A DNA stretch of 64,000 nt from JALZKA01 sp963753385 (GTDB lineage: Bacteria; Actinomycetota; Thermoleophilia; Solirubrobacterales; 70-9): assembly GCA_963753385.1 (NCBI GenBank), contig CAVWCC010000010.1:248001-312000 (forward strand), read 5' to 3'. Position numbers and translations under genes: made by a program. The stretch's first letter is position 1. Each line of letters begins with the position of its first letter. Positions 51,192 to 62,475 of this stretch are shown piece by piece. A model generated the notes under the pieces. That model was not told where the DNA came from. It saw only the letters and a list, made by a program, of their open reading frames with translations, and ran no database searches.

Positions 51192-52558
51192 TCAGCCCTC
51201 CCCAGTCGCGTAGTAGACGTTCTTCACCTCGGTGTAGTGGTCGAGCGCGTCCGGCCCGAGCTCGCGCCCGACGCCCGACTGCTTGAAGCCGCCGAACGGC
51301 GTCGAGACGCGGACCGAGGTGTTCGAGTTGATCGAGACGACGCCGGTGTCGATCGCGCGGGCGACGCGCAGCGCCCGGGCGCCGTTCGCGGTCCAGACCG
51401 AGCCGGAGAGCCCGTAGATCGTGTCGTTGGCGAGGCGCGACCGCCTCGTCCTCGTCCTCGAACGGGATCACGCACGCGACCGGGCCGAAGATCTCCTCGC
51501 GCGCCGGCGCGGTCGTCGTTCGACACCGGCGCCAGCACGGTCGGCGGGAACCAGTAGCCGGGGCCGTCCGGCGTCGCGCCCCGGAACGCGACCGGAGCGT
51601 CGTCGGGCACGAACGACGCCACCTGCTCGCGCTGCCCGGCCGAGATCAGCGGCCCCATCTGCGTCTTATCGTCGAGAGGGTCGCCGACCCGCATCGCCTT
51701 GACCGCCGCCTCCAGCGCGGCGAGGAAATCGTCCAGCGCGTCGCGCTCGACCAGGATCCGCGAGCGCGCGCAGCAGTCCTGTCCCGCGTTGCCGAAGACC
51801 GCGATCGGCGCCGCCGCGGCGGCCGCCTGCGAGGTCGGCGTCGGCGAACACGACGTTCGCCGACTTCCCGCCGAGCTCGAGCGTCACCCGCTTGATCGTC
51901 GCCGCCGCGCCGGCGGCGATCCCGCGCCCGACCTCGGTCGATCCCGTGAACGCGATCTTCGCGACGTCGGGATGCTCGACGAGCCGCGACCCGCAGACCG
52001 AACCCGGCCCGGCGACGACGTTAAGGACGCCGTCCGGCAGCCCCGCCTCGAGTGCGATCCGCTCGAGCTCGAGCGCCGTGAGCGGGGTCAGCTCGGCCGG
52101 CTTCAGCACGACCGTGTTGCCGGCGGCCAGCGCCGGCGCCACCTTCCACGAGGCGATCACGAGCGGGAAGTTCCAGGGGACGATCAGGCCGACGACGCCG
52201 AGCGGCTCGCGGAAGGTCATGTCGACGCCGCCGGCAACCGGGATCGTCTTGCCGAGCAGCCGCTCGGGCGCCGCCGGCGTAGTAGCGGAAGCACTCGACG
52301 ACCATCCCGATCTCGCCGCGGGCGTCCGAGATCGGCTTGCCCGCGTTGCGCGCCTCGATCGTGGCGAGCTCGCCGGCCTCGGCCTCGATCGCGTCGGCGA
52401 GCCGGCGCATCACCGCCGCGCGCTCGGCCGGCTCGACCGCGCGCCACGCCGGGAACGCCGCCTTCGCGGCGGCGACGGCGGCATCGACCTCCTCGGCGCC
52501 CGCGCGCGGGACCTCGGCCATGACCTTCTCGGTCGCGGGCTCGACTGACCTCGATCAC
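51192..52558 (-). CDS. Aldehyde dehydrogenase (gamma-glutamyl-aminoaldehyde type, frameshifted)
   Basis: This ~455-residue NAD(P)-dependent aldehyde dehydrogenase carries GVVGLIVPWNFPLVIASWKV, KPAELTPLTALELERIALEA, IAFTGSTEVGRGIAAGAAAT, catalytic glutamate in LELGGKSANVVFADADL, catalytic cysteine in FGNAGQDCCARSRI and SNTSVRVSTPFGGFKQSG. Five frame changes are needed (about 52547, 52275, 51833, 51515 and 51440). GTG at 52558 overlaps the PuuD-like stop. By context it would oxidise a gamma-glutamylated aldehyde (PuuC-like), but the substrate is inferred. Confidence 0.85.
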
Positions 52559-53273
52559 GCTGCCACCCGCTCCGCGCCGCCTCGACCAGCGAGCCGATGA
52601 CCTTGCTTCCCGAGTCCTCCTCCGGGTGCCAGAGGATGCCGAGCGCGAACGCCGCCCGGGCAGCTCGATCGCCTCGACCACGTCGTCGGGCTCCGCCCAG
52701 CCGGTGGCGACGAGCCCGTCCCCGAGCGCGTCAACGCCCTGGTGGTGATGCGACTTGACCGATAGGCGCTCGGCGCCGGCGGCGCGGGCCGCGAGCGAGC
52801 CGGGCTGAGCCTGACCTCGTGGTCGCCGAAGCTGCCGGGCGTGTGCCGGTGGCGGTCGGAGCGGATCCGATCGGGAAGGTTCTGTTCCAGCGTGCCGCCG
52901 CGGGCGACGTTCAGCATCTCCATCCCCCGGCAGGTGCCCGAGCACCGGCATGTCGCGGTCGACCGCACGACGGGCGAGCGCCGACCTCGAAGGCGTCGCG
53001 CTCGGGCCAGGCGCCGCGCGTCTCAGGGTGTGGCTCGGCGCCGTATGACTCCGGGTCGACATCGCTCCCACCCGCCAGGAGCAGGGCGTCGAGGCGATCG
53101 AGGAACGCATCGGGATCATCCTGCGCGGCCGGGTCCGGCGGCAGCAGCAGCGCGATCGCCCCGGCCTTCTGGACTGCGATCGAGTACGAGCGCTGGGCCA
53201 TGGTCACGGTCTCGTCCCACGGGCCCCGGACAACGCGCTCAATCGCGGCGCAGATCCCGACGACCACGGGCAA
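52555..53273 (-). CDS. Gamma-glutamyl-GABA hydrolase (PuuD-like, frameshifted)
   Basis: This ~240-residue class I amidotransferase-fold hydrolase has MPVVVGICAAIERVVRGPWD at the start, LDALLLAGGSDVDPESYGAE, nucleophile-elbow region MPVLGICRG (read across frames) with GMEMLNVARGGTLEQNL, SVKSHHHQGVDALGDGLVA and catalytic histidine in LGILWHPEED. Such enzymes release glutamate from gamma-glutamylated amines or acids. About five frame changes are needed (about 52980, 52930, 52808, 52660 and 52575). TTG at 53273 starts 7 bp after the glutamine-synthetase-like gene. Confidence 0.85.
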
Positions 53274-53279
53274 CGGCGC

Positions 53280-54609
53280 CTACAGCCTCTCGAACCCGCG
53301 GTAGTGCTCCCAGTCGGTCACCGTGGCCTCGAACGCGGTCAGCTCGATCTGAGCACGGTTCAGGTAGTGGTCGACGACCTCCTGCCCGAAGGCCTCCCGA
53401 GCGAGTTCGCTGCCCGCGAAGAGATCGCGCGCGTCGTAGAGGTTCTGTGGGACATGCTGCTTGTCGGAGGTGTAGGCGTTGCCCTCCATCGGGGGCTCGA
53501 GCGGAAGCTCCTGGTCGATGCCGGCCAGCCCGGCGGCGATCATTCCCGCCAGCGCGAGGTACGGGTTCACGTCCGCGCCCGGCAGCCGGTTCTCGACGCG
53601 CAGCGCCTCGCCGTGGCCGACCACCCGCATCGAGCACGTGCGGTTGTCGTTCCCCCACGCGACCGCCGTGGGCGCGAACGAGCCCTCGGCGAAGCGCTTG
53701 TACGAGTTGATGTGGGGCGCGTAGAAGAGCGTCAGCTCGCGCAGCGCCGCCAGCTGCCCCGCGACGAAGTGGTCGAACATCTGCCGGTCCTCGGCGAAGG
53801 CGTTGCCGCCCTTCGCCTTCCCGAGCGAGCAGTGGATGTGGCACGAGCTGCCCTCGCGCTCGTCGAACTTCGCCATGTACGTGATCGCGTACCCCTCCTG
53901 CGCTGCGATCTCCTTGGCGCCGTTCTTGTAGATCGCGTGGTCGTCGGCGACGCCGAGCGCGTCGCCGTAGCGGAAGTTGATCTCGTGCTGGCCGAGGTTG
54001 CACTCGCCCTTCGAGTTCTCGACCGTCATCCCGGCGGCGGCCATCTCGTTGCGGATCCGCCGCAGCAGCGGCTCCACGCGCGCCCCGCCGAGCATCGAGT
54101 AGTCGTTGTTGTAGAGGTTGGCCGGCTCGAGGTCCCGGTAGCCCTTGTGCCAGGCCTCCTCGTAGGTGTCCCTGAACACCATGAACTCCAGCTCGGTGCC
54201 CGCGTTCGCGACGAGCCCGCGCTCCTCGAGCCGCGCGAGCTGGCGGCGGAGGATCTGCCGCGGCGAGGCGACGACGTCCGTTCCGTCGGCCCACGCCAGG
54301 TCCGCCATCAGGAGCACGCTGCCCGGGGTGCCACGGGATCGGCCGCAGCGTGTCGAGGTCGGGCTTCATCTCGAAGTCCCCGTAGCCACGCTCCCAGGAC
54401 GACATGTCGTAGCCCGCGACGGTGTTCATCTCGACGTCCACGGCCAGGAGGTAGTTGCAACCTTCGGCGCCGTGCTCGAGCACCTCGTCGAGGAAGTGGT
54501 GCGCGGTGAGCCGCTTGCCCTGGAGGCGGCCCTCCATGTCCGCGATGACGAGCATCACGGTGTCGACCGAGCCGTCGTCGACCGCCTTCTTCAGCTCATC
54601 CAGGTTCAT
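53280..54609 (-). CDS. Glutamine-synthetase-like gamma-glutamyl-amine ligase (one frameshift)
   Basis: This ~443-residue GS-fold ligase has N-terminal beta-Grasp VDTVMLVIADMEGRLQGKRL, then ELEFMVFRDTYEEAWHKGYR (metal-binding ELEF), GQHEINFRYGDALGVADDHA, SSCHIHCSLGKAKGG, SYKRFAEGSFAPTAVAWGND and RVENRLPGADVNPYLALAGM. It belongs to the GS group acting on amines (PuuA, GlnA3/GlnA4) instead of ammonia; the neighbouring PuuD and aldehyde dehydrogenase support this. One extra base near 54325 splits the frame between PIPWHPG and SVLLMADLAWADG. ATG at 54609 follows GGAGGAAG. First gene of the four-gene operon. Confidence 0.88.
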
Positions 54610-54681
54610 TTCTGAGGTGCTTCCTCCAATAAGGTTCGGAAACTAGGCCTTTCGCGCCGCAGCCTATCCAGGGGACTCCCG

Positions 54682-55832
54682 ATGTCAAGATCCGCAGCGG
54701 TCAGCTCCGACTTCCAGGTCGCAGTGGTCGGCGGCGGCGTGGTCGGCGCGGCGATCGCGTTCACGCTCCCGCGCCGCGGTGTCTCGGCGGTGCTCCTCGA
54801 GGCTCAGGAGGCGCTTGGGCTGGGCGCCAGCGGGACGAACTCCGGGATCCTCCATACGGGGTTCGACTCGACGCCGGCGAGCTCGAAACCCAGCTCATCC
54901 TGCGCGCGGCCGCGCTCCGCGACCCCGTGCTGGACGACCTCGGGGTCCCGGTGCTGCGCTGCGGCGCCGTGGTCACACCTGCCGACGATGGCGAGCGCGC
55001 CACGGTCGCGAGAATGCGCGATCACGCGCTTGCGAACGGCGTCGACGTGAGCTTGGCGCCGGCGGCGCCCTCGAGGTACCGGGCGAGTCGGTCACCGATC
55101 CGGTCGCGTACACCCTCGCCCTTGCCGGCGCCGCGCGCGGGAGCGGCGCCGAGGTTCGACCGGGTTCCGCGTGGCGGCGGTCGCGCGCGAAGGGTCGCGA
55201 TCCGCCTGGCCGCGCGGGCGGCGAGGCCGTGACCGCGCAAATCGCCGTGAACTGCGCGGGTCTCCACGCCGACGAGGTCGCGCGACTCGCGGGCGACGAC
55301 TCGTTCGAGATCTATCCGCGCAAGGGCGAGTTCTTCGTCTTCGACCCGCCCGCGCCGCTCGAACGCATCCTGCTGCCGGTTCCCACGGAGCGGACGAAGG
55401 GGTGCTCGTGTTTCCGACCATCGACGGCAAGGTGATCGCCGGGCCCGACGGCGCACGACCAGGAGGACAAGGAGGACTGGTCGGTGCGCGCCGACGCGGC
55501 CGATGAGGTCCTGCCGAAGGCCGCTCGCGGTTCCCGCCGCTCGAGGGCGCCGAGCCGATCGCCACGTACGCCGGCTTGCGGCCGGCGGGGCGGGGCGTGA
55601 ACTACGTGATCCGCCCGTCCCCCGCCTTCGAGGGTCTCATCAACGTCGCGGCGATCCGCTCGACCGGCCTGACCGCCTCGCTGGGCATCGGCGAGCACGT
55701 CGTCGGCCTGGTCGCCGAGCAGGGGATCGAGCTCAAGGCCGAGCGGCGTTGCCGCTCCCCGACGCCACGCCGGACCGCCGGCGAGCCCTGGTGGCGGCGA
55801 ACCGCCGCCACCGCGCGGGGGTAGCGTCGTGA
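54682..55832 (+). CDS. FAD-dependent oxidase, G3P dehydrogenase/LhgO-like (heavily frameshifted)
   Basis: This ~380-residue DAO-fold flavoprotein has FQVAVVGGGVVGAAIAFTLP (FAD motif), ASGTNSGILHTGFDSTP, PVLDDLGVPVLRCGAVVTPA, VTAQIAVNCAGLHADEVARL, YPRKGEFFVFDPPAPLERIL and AAIRSTGLTASLGIGEHVVG. Pattern and the glycerol-kinase-like gene directly downstream (4-bp overlap) suggest glycerol-3-phosphate oxidation; an L-2-hydroxyglutarate oxidase relative is the alternative. At least six frame changes are needed along 1.15 kb, so precise residues are unreliable. Divergent from the GS-like operon by 72 bp. Confidence 0.75.
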
Positions 55833-57299
55833 GCGGGCGCTGCTCCTCGGGCGTCGACGAGGGCACCACCGGCGTGAAGGCGGCGCTGTTCGACGAGGAG
55901 CTGCGGCCCGTTGCCGAGGCGCGGCGCGACAAGGTCAATCGCCACCCGCGAGCCGGGTGGGTAGAGCAGGACGGCGAGGAGGTCCTCGAGCGTCGTGGTG
56001 GAGGCGATCGCCGAGGTGCTCGAAAGCGCGCCCGGCGAGGTCGTCGCCACCGGGATCGACCACCAAGGTGAATCGGTCCTCGCGTGGGACGCCGAGTCGG
56101 GCAAGCCGTTGAGCCCGATCGTCGTCTGGCAGGACAAGCGCTCGCAGGAGGTGCTCGACCGTCTCGCCGATCGCGAGGACGACGTGAAGGCCGCGAGCGG
56201 CCTGCCCTTCGACCCCTACTTCTCGGCCGCCAAGCTCGCCTGGCTCCTCGAGAACTCCGACGAGGTCGCGCGAGCGCGCGACGCCGGCACCCTCCGCATG
56301 GGCACGGTCGACTCGTTCCTGTGCGACCGCCTCGGCGCGGGCTTCGCCACCGACCCGTCAACCGGGTCGCGGACCCAGCTCCAGCGCATCGACACGGCGG
56401 GCTTGGATCCGGACCTCTGCGAGACGTTCGGGGTCCCGCGCGACGTCCTCCCGGAGATCCGCGACACGGCCGGGGATCTCGGCACCCTCAGCCATCCGAG
56501 CTGGCCGGTCGAGCTGCGGCTCTGCGGGCAGACCGTCGACCAGCAGGCAGCGCTCGCGGGATCGGGCTGCACCGTCCCGGGCAGGGTGAAGGCGACCTAC
56601 GGCACGGGCGTCTTCGTGCTCGCGCACGTCGGCGACGAGGTCCCGGAGCCGGCCGGCGGCCTGCTCCCCACGATCGCCTGGCGCATCGACGGCACGATGG
56701 AGTACGCGCTGGACGGAGGCGTCTTCGCGGCCGGCGCGATGCTCGAGTGGATGTGCAGGGAGCTGGGCATCGCCGCAGGACCCGGCCGCCCTGGGCGAGC
56801 TTGCGCGCGGGGCCGAGGGCTCCGGCAGCGCCCGGGTGCTGCCCGGCGCTCGCCGGGATCGGCGCGCCCTGGTGGCGACCGAACGCCCAGGCGGTCCTCG
56901 CCGGGCTCGACGGCGGGACCACGGGGGCGATGGTCGCCCGCGCCGCGCTGGAGGGGATCACCTGGCGGGTCGCCGACGTCGTCGCGGCGATCCGGGAGAC
57001 GGTCGAGGTCGCGAGCCTGCGCGTGGACGGCGGGCTCACCAACGAGCCACTGGTGCTTCAGCTCCAGGCGGACGCCATCGGCGTGCCGGTGGAGGCCGCC
57101 GGTGCGGACGCGACGGTGCTCGGCGCGGCGGCATTGGCGGCGGTCGGGCTCGGGCGTGATCGCGTCGCTCACGGACGCCGCGGAACTGATGCCCGTCGAT
57201 CGCACGGTCGAGCCGACGCGGGACGAGGCCTGGCGGACCGAGGAACATGAGCGCTGGCGGACCTTTGTCGCGGCGACTGAGGCGCTCGACCGCGCGTGA
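55829..57299 (+). CDS. FGGY-family kinase, glycerol-kinase-like (frameshifted)
   Basis: This ~490-residue ASKHA kinase has VDEGTTGVKAALFDEELRPV (phosphate loop), TGIDHQGESVLAWDAESGKP, PIVVWQDKRSQEVLDRL, GLPFDPYFSAAKLAWLLEN (a GlpK hallmark), VKATYGTGVFVLAHVG, EYALDGGVFAAGAMLEWMC, and DGGTTGAMVARAALEGITWR with LRVDGGLTNEPLVLQLQADA. It most resembles glycerol kinase. Four frame changes are needed (about 55992, 56775, 56842 and 57158). GTG at 55829 overlaps the FAD oxidase stop, so the pair is one operon. Confidence 0.82.
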
Positions 57300-57300
57300 G

Positions 57301-58997
57301 GCGAACGGCCGCGCGGCCGGCACGAGGCCGGCCACGCGATCCAGTTGCTTCGCGCCGTCGAGCGTCGCAGGCGGCGGCGGCGGCGGCGGTGGCGGCTCGG
57401 CCGGCTTCTCCTCGACGATCCCGAGGCCCTCGTCGAACTCGATGGTCCGCACAGGGCCCTTGTAGCGGTCCTTGGCGCCCAGGACCCAGGCCAACCAGGT
57501 GCCGACCAAGACGACACCGACGACCAGAGGCGTGTAGTTGAAGAAGCTCCAGTCGAAGTCGTCCTCCCAGGGGACTCCGAGGCTGGAGTACGGCAGCATC
57601 AGGATGATGAACATGAGTACGACGAAGACCACCGCGACCGCGTTGATCCACTTGTACCTCGGCCCGAGCGTCCACGAGCGGGGCTCGAACGCATCGCCCT
57701 GCCGCCAGCGCAGGTACACCGGCGTCACGTAGGCGATGTAGAGCCCAACCGTGCCGATCGCAGTGACCGCGAAGAAGGCCACCGGCGGGATGTAGGTCTC
57801 GGAGGCGAAATAGGCCGGGAGCACGATCAGGAACGCCAGGGCGCAGCTGCCGAGAACGGCGCCGGCCGGCACGCCGCGCTTGCCGCTGACTCGGCTCCAC
57901 AGCTTCCAGCCGGGGACCGCGCGATCCCGCGAGAAGGCGAAGAAGGTCCGCGAACAGCTCGTGACGCAGGCCAAACCGCAGAAGAACTGGCCGATTATGG
58001 CGATCAGGATGATCGCCTCGGCCCAGTTCTGGTTCATCTCAGCCGAGGTCAGAACCGCGATCGACGAACCGAAGCCTTCGTTGACGGCGTCGACGTTGGT
58101 GGCCGCGAACAGCAGCGCGAGCAGCACGAACCAACCGATCAACGCCGAGGACGCAACCGATTGCCAGATGCCCTTGGCCGCGGCCTGCTCGGCGCCCACC
58201 GTCTCCTCGGCCACGTGGGCCGAGGCGTCATAGCCGGTGATCGTGTACATCGTCAGCAGGAACCCGACCGGCAGGACGAGGAACCAGAACGTTCCGCCGC
58301 CGATCGCTCCCTCGGCGAACCCGGAGTTGTTGATCCTCTCGGTGAAGACGAAGTCGGCGCTCTGGTGGCTGTCGGGGACGAAGACCAGGATGCCGATGAT
58401 GATCAGCACCCCGATCACGTGCCACCACACGGAAATGCTGTTGAACAGCGCCACCAGGTGCGACGAGTAGATGTTGATCAGAGCGTGTAGGGCAAGGATG
58501 ATCATGAAGACGAAGAAGATCTCCTTGACGATGTGCAGGTCGTCGGCGAAGTTGATGAAGCCGAGATCCCAGCCCCAGAGGCCGAACAGCTGGGTCGAGA
58601 AGAACGCGAGGATGTAGTCCACGGATGCGACGATCCCGATCAGGCCGAGCACGTTGAACCAGCCCGTGAACCACGACCAGCCGGCGCCTCCCAGATTGTG
58701 CGCCCACCAGTACGGGCCGCCGGCCGTCGGGAACTTCGAAGCGAGCTCGGACATGCTGACGGCGACCGTGAGGATGATCAGGGCGATCACCGGCCAGCCG
58801 ATCGAGATCGCGATCGGCCCGCCGTTGTTCCACGCCACGTAGAAAACGGTGAAGCAGCCCGCGAGGACGGAGATGATCGAGAACGAGATCGCGAAGTTCG
58901 TGAACCGGGTCCAACCGCGAGGCAGTTCCTGCTTGTACCCGAGCTCGGCTAGGCGTTTCTCATCGGCAGTCGGATCGACGGTGCCCTCAGGTGCCAT
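57301..58997 (-). CDS. APC-superfamily amino acid/amine permease
   Basis: A ~12-helix APC transporter starts at ATG 58997 after GGAGGAGACTCGT. Helices include FTNFAISFSIISVLAGCFTV, ISIGWPVIALIILTVAVSMS, WWHVIGVLIIIGILVFV and LPVGFLLTMYTITGYDASAH; the last precedes EETVGAEQAAAKGIW, a conserved APC loop. It is similar to amino acid/GABA/ethanolamine permeases of Actinobacteria. After helix 12 comes a hydrophilic tail with a run of nine prolines encoded by a GGC repeat. No frame contains a stop before the convergent kinase gene; the true end is unclear and I place it at ~57300. It probably imports the amine processed by the gamma-glutamylation operon. Confidence 0.85.
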
Positions 58998-59147
58998 ACG
59001 AGTCTCCTCCTTCGCGCCTGGTCGGTCATGCGATAAAAGGTGTGCCTGACCGACCTATGGACGACGCCAGCCTAAGCGCACGCATCGGACGCGAGTCAAC
59101 CCCCCGAGCCCGATCTCGGCCGAATTGTCCAGCAAATAACGCCTAAG

Positions 59148-60013
59148 TTGGGTGAACTGGAGGGCCGTCCCGAGCCGCTCGAGGGCGGGATCACAAACCG
59201 CAATTACCGGGTCCGCATGGGAGGCGGGGACTATGTGATCCGGGTGCCGGGCAAGGACACGAACCTGCTCGGCATCGACCGCGCGGCAGAGCACGCCGCA
59301 AACGAAGCGGCCGCGGCGATCGGGGTGGCGGCCCCGGTCGCGGCGGTCCTGACCGACCCTCCCGCGATCGTCACGGAGTTCATCGCCGGTCGTGGGATGA
59401 CCCCGGAGGAGCTGCGCGACCCCGAAGCCCTCGGCGACGTGGCCGACGCCCTGCACGCGATGCACGACGGCGGTCCGATCCCGTCGACGTTCAATTCGTT
59501 CCGGGTGGTCGAGGACTATGCGGCGACCGCTCGTGAGCGAGGCGGCGAGGTCCCGACCGCCTACGACGACGCGCTCGCGCGTGCGGCCGAGATCGAGGCC
59601 GCGATCGGTGGTCCCGAGCACGACCCGGTGCCCTGTCACAACGACCTGCTGGCGGCGAACTTCATCTGGGACGAGCGCCGGGTCCGCATCGTCGACTGGG
59701 AGTACGCGGGCATGGGCGACCGCTACTTCGACCTCGCCAACTTCGCGGTCAACAACGGCCTCGAGCCGCGCGCGCAGCACGCACTGCTGGAGCACTACTT
59801 CGGCGCCCGGCCGTCCGAGCTCCAGCTCGCCAGCCTGCGTCTGTTCACGTTCATGTCCGACTTCCGCGAGGCGATGTGGGGCGTCGTCCAGACGGTTGCG
59901 TCAGAACTCGATTTCGACTTCACGGGATACGCGACCCAGCACTTCGAGCGGATGGCAGCACCGCCGCCGCTCCCGAGTTCTCGGAAGCGCTCGAGGCGGT
60001 GCGTGGGCACTAA
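59148..60013 (+). CDS. Choline/ethanolamine-kinase-like phosphotransferase (one frameshift)
   Basis: This ~288-residue APH/ChoK-fold kinase has LEGGITNRNYRVRMGGGDYV (nucleotide-binding strands), DYVIRVPGKDTNLLGIDRAA (lysine/arginine region), catalytic loop VPCHNDLLAANFIWDERRVR and metal motif IVDWEYAGMGDRYFDLANFA, the ChoK-like signature. A missing base near 59965 puts the last codons out of frame; correcting it gives AAPEFSEALEAVRGH and a TAA at 60011. The only start in frame is TTG 59148, although upstream codons look protein-like. It likely phosphorylates a small alcohol or amine and precedes a dimethylglycine-dehydrogenase-like gene. Confidence 0.8.
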
Positions 60014-60041
60014 TCGCGACCTTCCCGGCTCGGCCAGCTGC

Positions 60042-62474
60042 GTGATCATCGGCGGGGGCGTCGGCGGCGTCTCGATCGCCTACCACCTCGCCGAGCTGGG
60101 CTACGCCGACGTCGTGCTGGTCGAGCGCTCGCAGCTGACGTCGGGCTCGACGTTCCATTCCGCCGGCCTGGTGGGTCAGCTTCGCGGCTCGGTCTCGCTG
60201 ACGAAGATGATGATGCACTCGGTCGACCTCTACCGGCGCTTGGGCGACGAGTCCGAATTCGACCCAGGCTGGGTCGAGTGCGGCGGGATCCGCCTCGCCT
60301 CCTCGAGGAGCGGATGGAGGAGCTTCGCCGCCAGGCCGGGTGGGCGAAGACGTTCGGGCTGCCGCTCGAGCTGATCTCCGCGGACGAGGCGCGCGAGATG
60401 TTCCCCCTGATGTCGACCGAGGGCGTGCTCGGCGCCGCCTGGCTGCCGACCGACGGCTACCTCGACCCCCCCAGCTCACCTACGCGATGGCCGACGGCGC
60501 GCGGCGAGGTGGCTGCCGGATCCACACCTCGACGCGAGTCACCGGCATCGAGGTCACCGGCGGGCGGGTGCGCGCGGTCGAGACGGACGGCGGCCGGATC
60601 GAGGCCGAGACCGTCGTGAACGCCGCCGGGATGTACGCGGCCGAGATCGGACGCCTGGCCGGGGTCAGGATCCCGGTGATCCCGATGTCCCACCAGTACG
60701 TCGTGACGCAGCCGGTCCGATCGAGGGCCGACGGCGACGACCGGCTGCCCACCCTGCGGGACCCCGACCTCCTCGTCTACTACCGCGAGGACGGCGACGG
60801 CCTCGTCATGGGCGGCTACGAACGCCACTCGAAGCCCGCGTTCATGCCGAACGGCACCGGCGGCTTCGACCGGATCCCGCCCGACTTCAACGGCCGGCTC
60901 CTCGAGGACGATCCCGACCGCTTCGAGGAGATCGCCGAGAACTCGAAGCGCCGCGTCCCGGCGATGGCCGACGTCGCGATCACGAAGCTGATCAACGGCC
61001 CCGAGGCGTTCACGCCGGACAACGAGTTCTGCCTCGGCGAGACCGAGGTGGCGGGGCTGTTCGTCGCCGCCGGCTTCTGCGCGCACGGCCTGGCCGGCGC
61101 GGGCGGGATCGGCAAGGTCATGGCCGAGTGGATCGCCGAGGGCGAGCCGTCGCTCGACCTTTGGCACATGGATGTCCGCCGCTTCGGCGCCCAGTACCGC
61201 TCACCCGCCTACACCCACGCGCGCATCACGCGAGACGTACGAGACCTACTACGACATCCGCTACCCGAACCACGAGCGCGAGGCGGGCAGGCCGCTGCGG
61301 GTCTCACCGGCGAACGCCTGGCACCGCGAGCACCGAGCCGCGTTCGGCGAGAAGTCGGGATGGGAGCGGGTCAACTGGTACGAGGCGAACGCCGGCGCCG
61401 GCGACGAGTCGCTGCGCCCGCGGGGATGGGCGGGCAGCACTGGTCGCCCGCGATCGGCGCCGAGCACGCCGCGACCCGCGAGCGCGCGGCGATCTTCGAC
61501 GAATCGTCGTTCGCGAAGCTCGAGATCACGGGACCCGGCTCGGCGGCGTTCCTCGAGCGGCTCTGCGACAACCGGGTCGCCCGTGACGTCGGGAAGATCA
61601 CCTACACGCAGATGCTCAACCGCCGCGGGGGGATCGAGTGCGACTTCACGGTGGCCCGCCTCGCCGACGAGCGCTTCTCGATCGTGACGGGCACGGCGTT
61701 CGGCAACCACGACCGCGAGTGGATTCGCCGGCACCTCCCGGGGGACGGCTCCGTCCAGGTCGCGACGTCACCTCGGCCTGGGCCTGCTTCGGGGTCTGGG
61801 GGCCGGTCGCGCGGGACGTCCTGGCGCCGCTCACGCCACAGGACCTCTCGACCGGGGCGTTCCCGTACATGTCGGTCCGCGAGATCACCCTGGGCAACGT
61901 CCCGGTACGCGCGCTGCGGGTGACGTACGTCGGCGAGCTGGGCTGGGAGCTCTACTGCCCGTCCGAGTACGGGCTGGGCCTTTGGAACACGCTGTGGGAC
62001 TCCGGCCGGGAACACGGCATGGTGGCCGCCGGGTACCGCGCCATCGACTCGATGCGCCTCGAGAAGGGCTACCGCGTCTGGGGCGCCGACATCACCCCGG
62101 ACGAGACGCCGTACGAGGGCGGGGTCGGCTTCTGCGTGAAGCTCGACAAGGACGGCGGCTTCATCGGCCGCGATGCGCTCGTCGAGGCGAACGAGCACGG
62201 TCCGCGGACGAGGCTCGCCTGCGTTGTCCTCTCGGACCCGCTCTCGGTCGCGCTCGGCAACGAGCCGGTCCGGATCGAGGGCGAGATCCGCGGCCGGGTG
62301 ACGACCGGCGGCTACGGATACACGGTCGGACGATCGATCGCGTACGCGTACGTCCCGCCGGACCGGGCCGAGCCAGGGATGCCGGTCGCGATCGAGATCT
62401 TCGGCCGCTGGATCGAGGGCGAGGTGGCGGCGGAGCCGCTGTTCGACCCGAAGGGCGAGCGGATCCGGGCGTAG
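60042..62474 (+). CDS. FAD oxidoreductase-GcvT fusion, dimethylglycine/sarcosine dehydrogenase-like (frameshifted)
   Basis: This ~815-residue protein has an N-terminal DAO/FAD domain (CVIIGGGVGGVSIAYHLAEL, VERSQLTSGSTFHSAGLVGQ, VVNAAGMYAAEIGRLAG), a middle FAO-type linker and a C-terminal GcvT aminomethyltransferase domain (FDESSFAKLEITGPGSAAFL, VTYVGELGWELYCPSEYGLG, SMRLEKGYRVWGADITPDET), ending with the GcvT barrel. This order is that of dimethylglycine and sarcosine dehydrogenases, which demethylate N-methyl amines and pass C1 units to tetrahydrofolate. The FAD-linking histidine (SGSTFHSAG) is present. Five frame changes are needed (about 60305, 60467, 61232, 61437 and 61770). The start is uncertain; an ATG may be lost at 60014. 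Confidence 0.83.
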
Positions 62475-62475
62475 G

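Noticed and set aside
57372..57395. A GGC tandem repeat as a possible functional microsatellite
   Set aside because: It encodes the proline run of the permease tail and is short; nothing beyond slippage potential supports a separate role.
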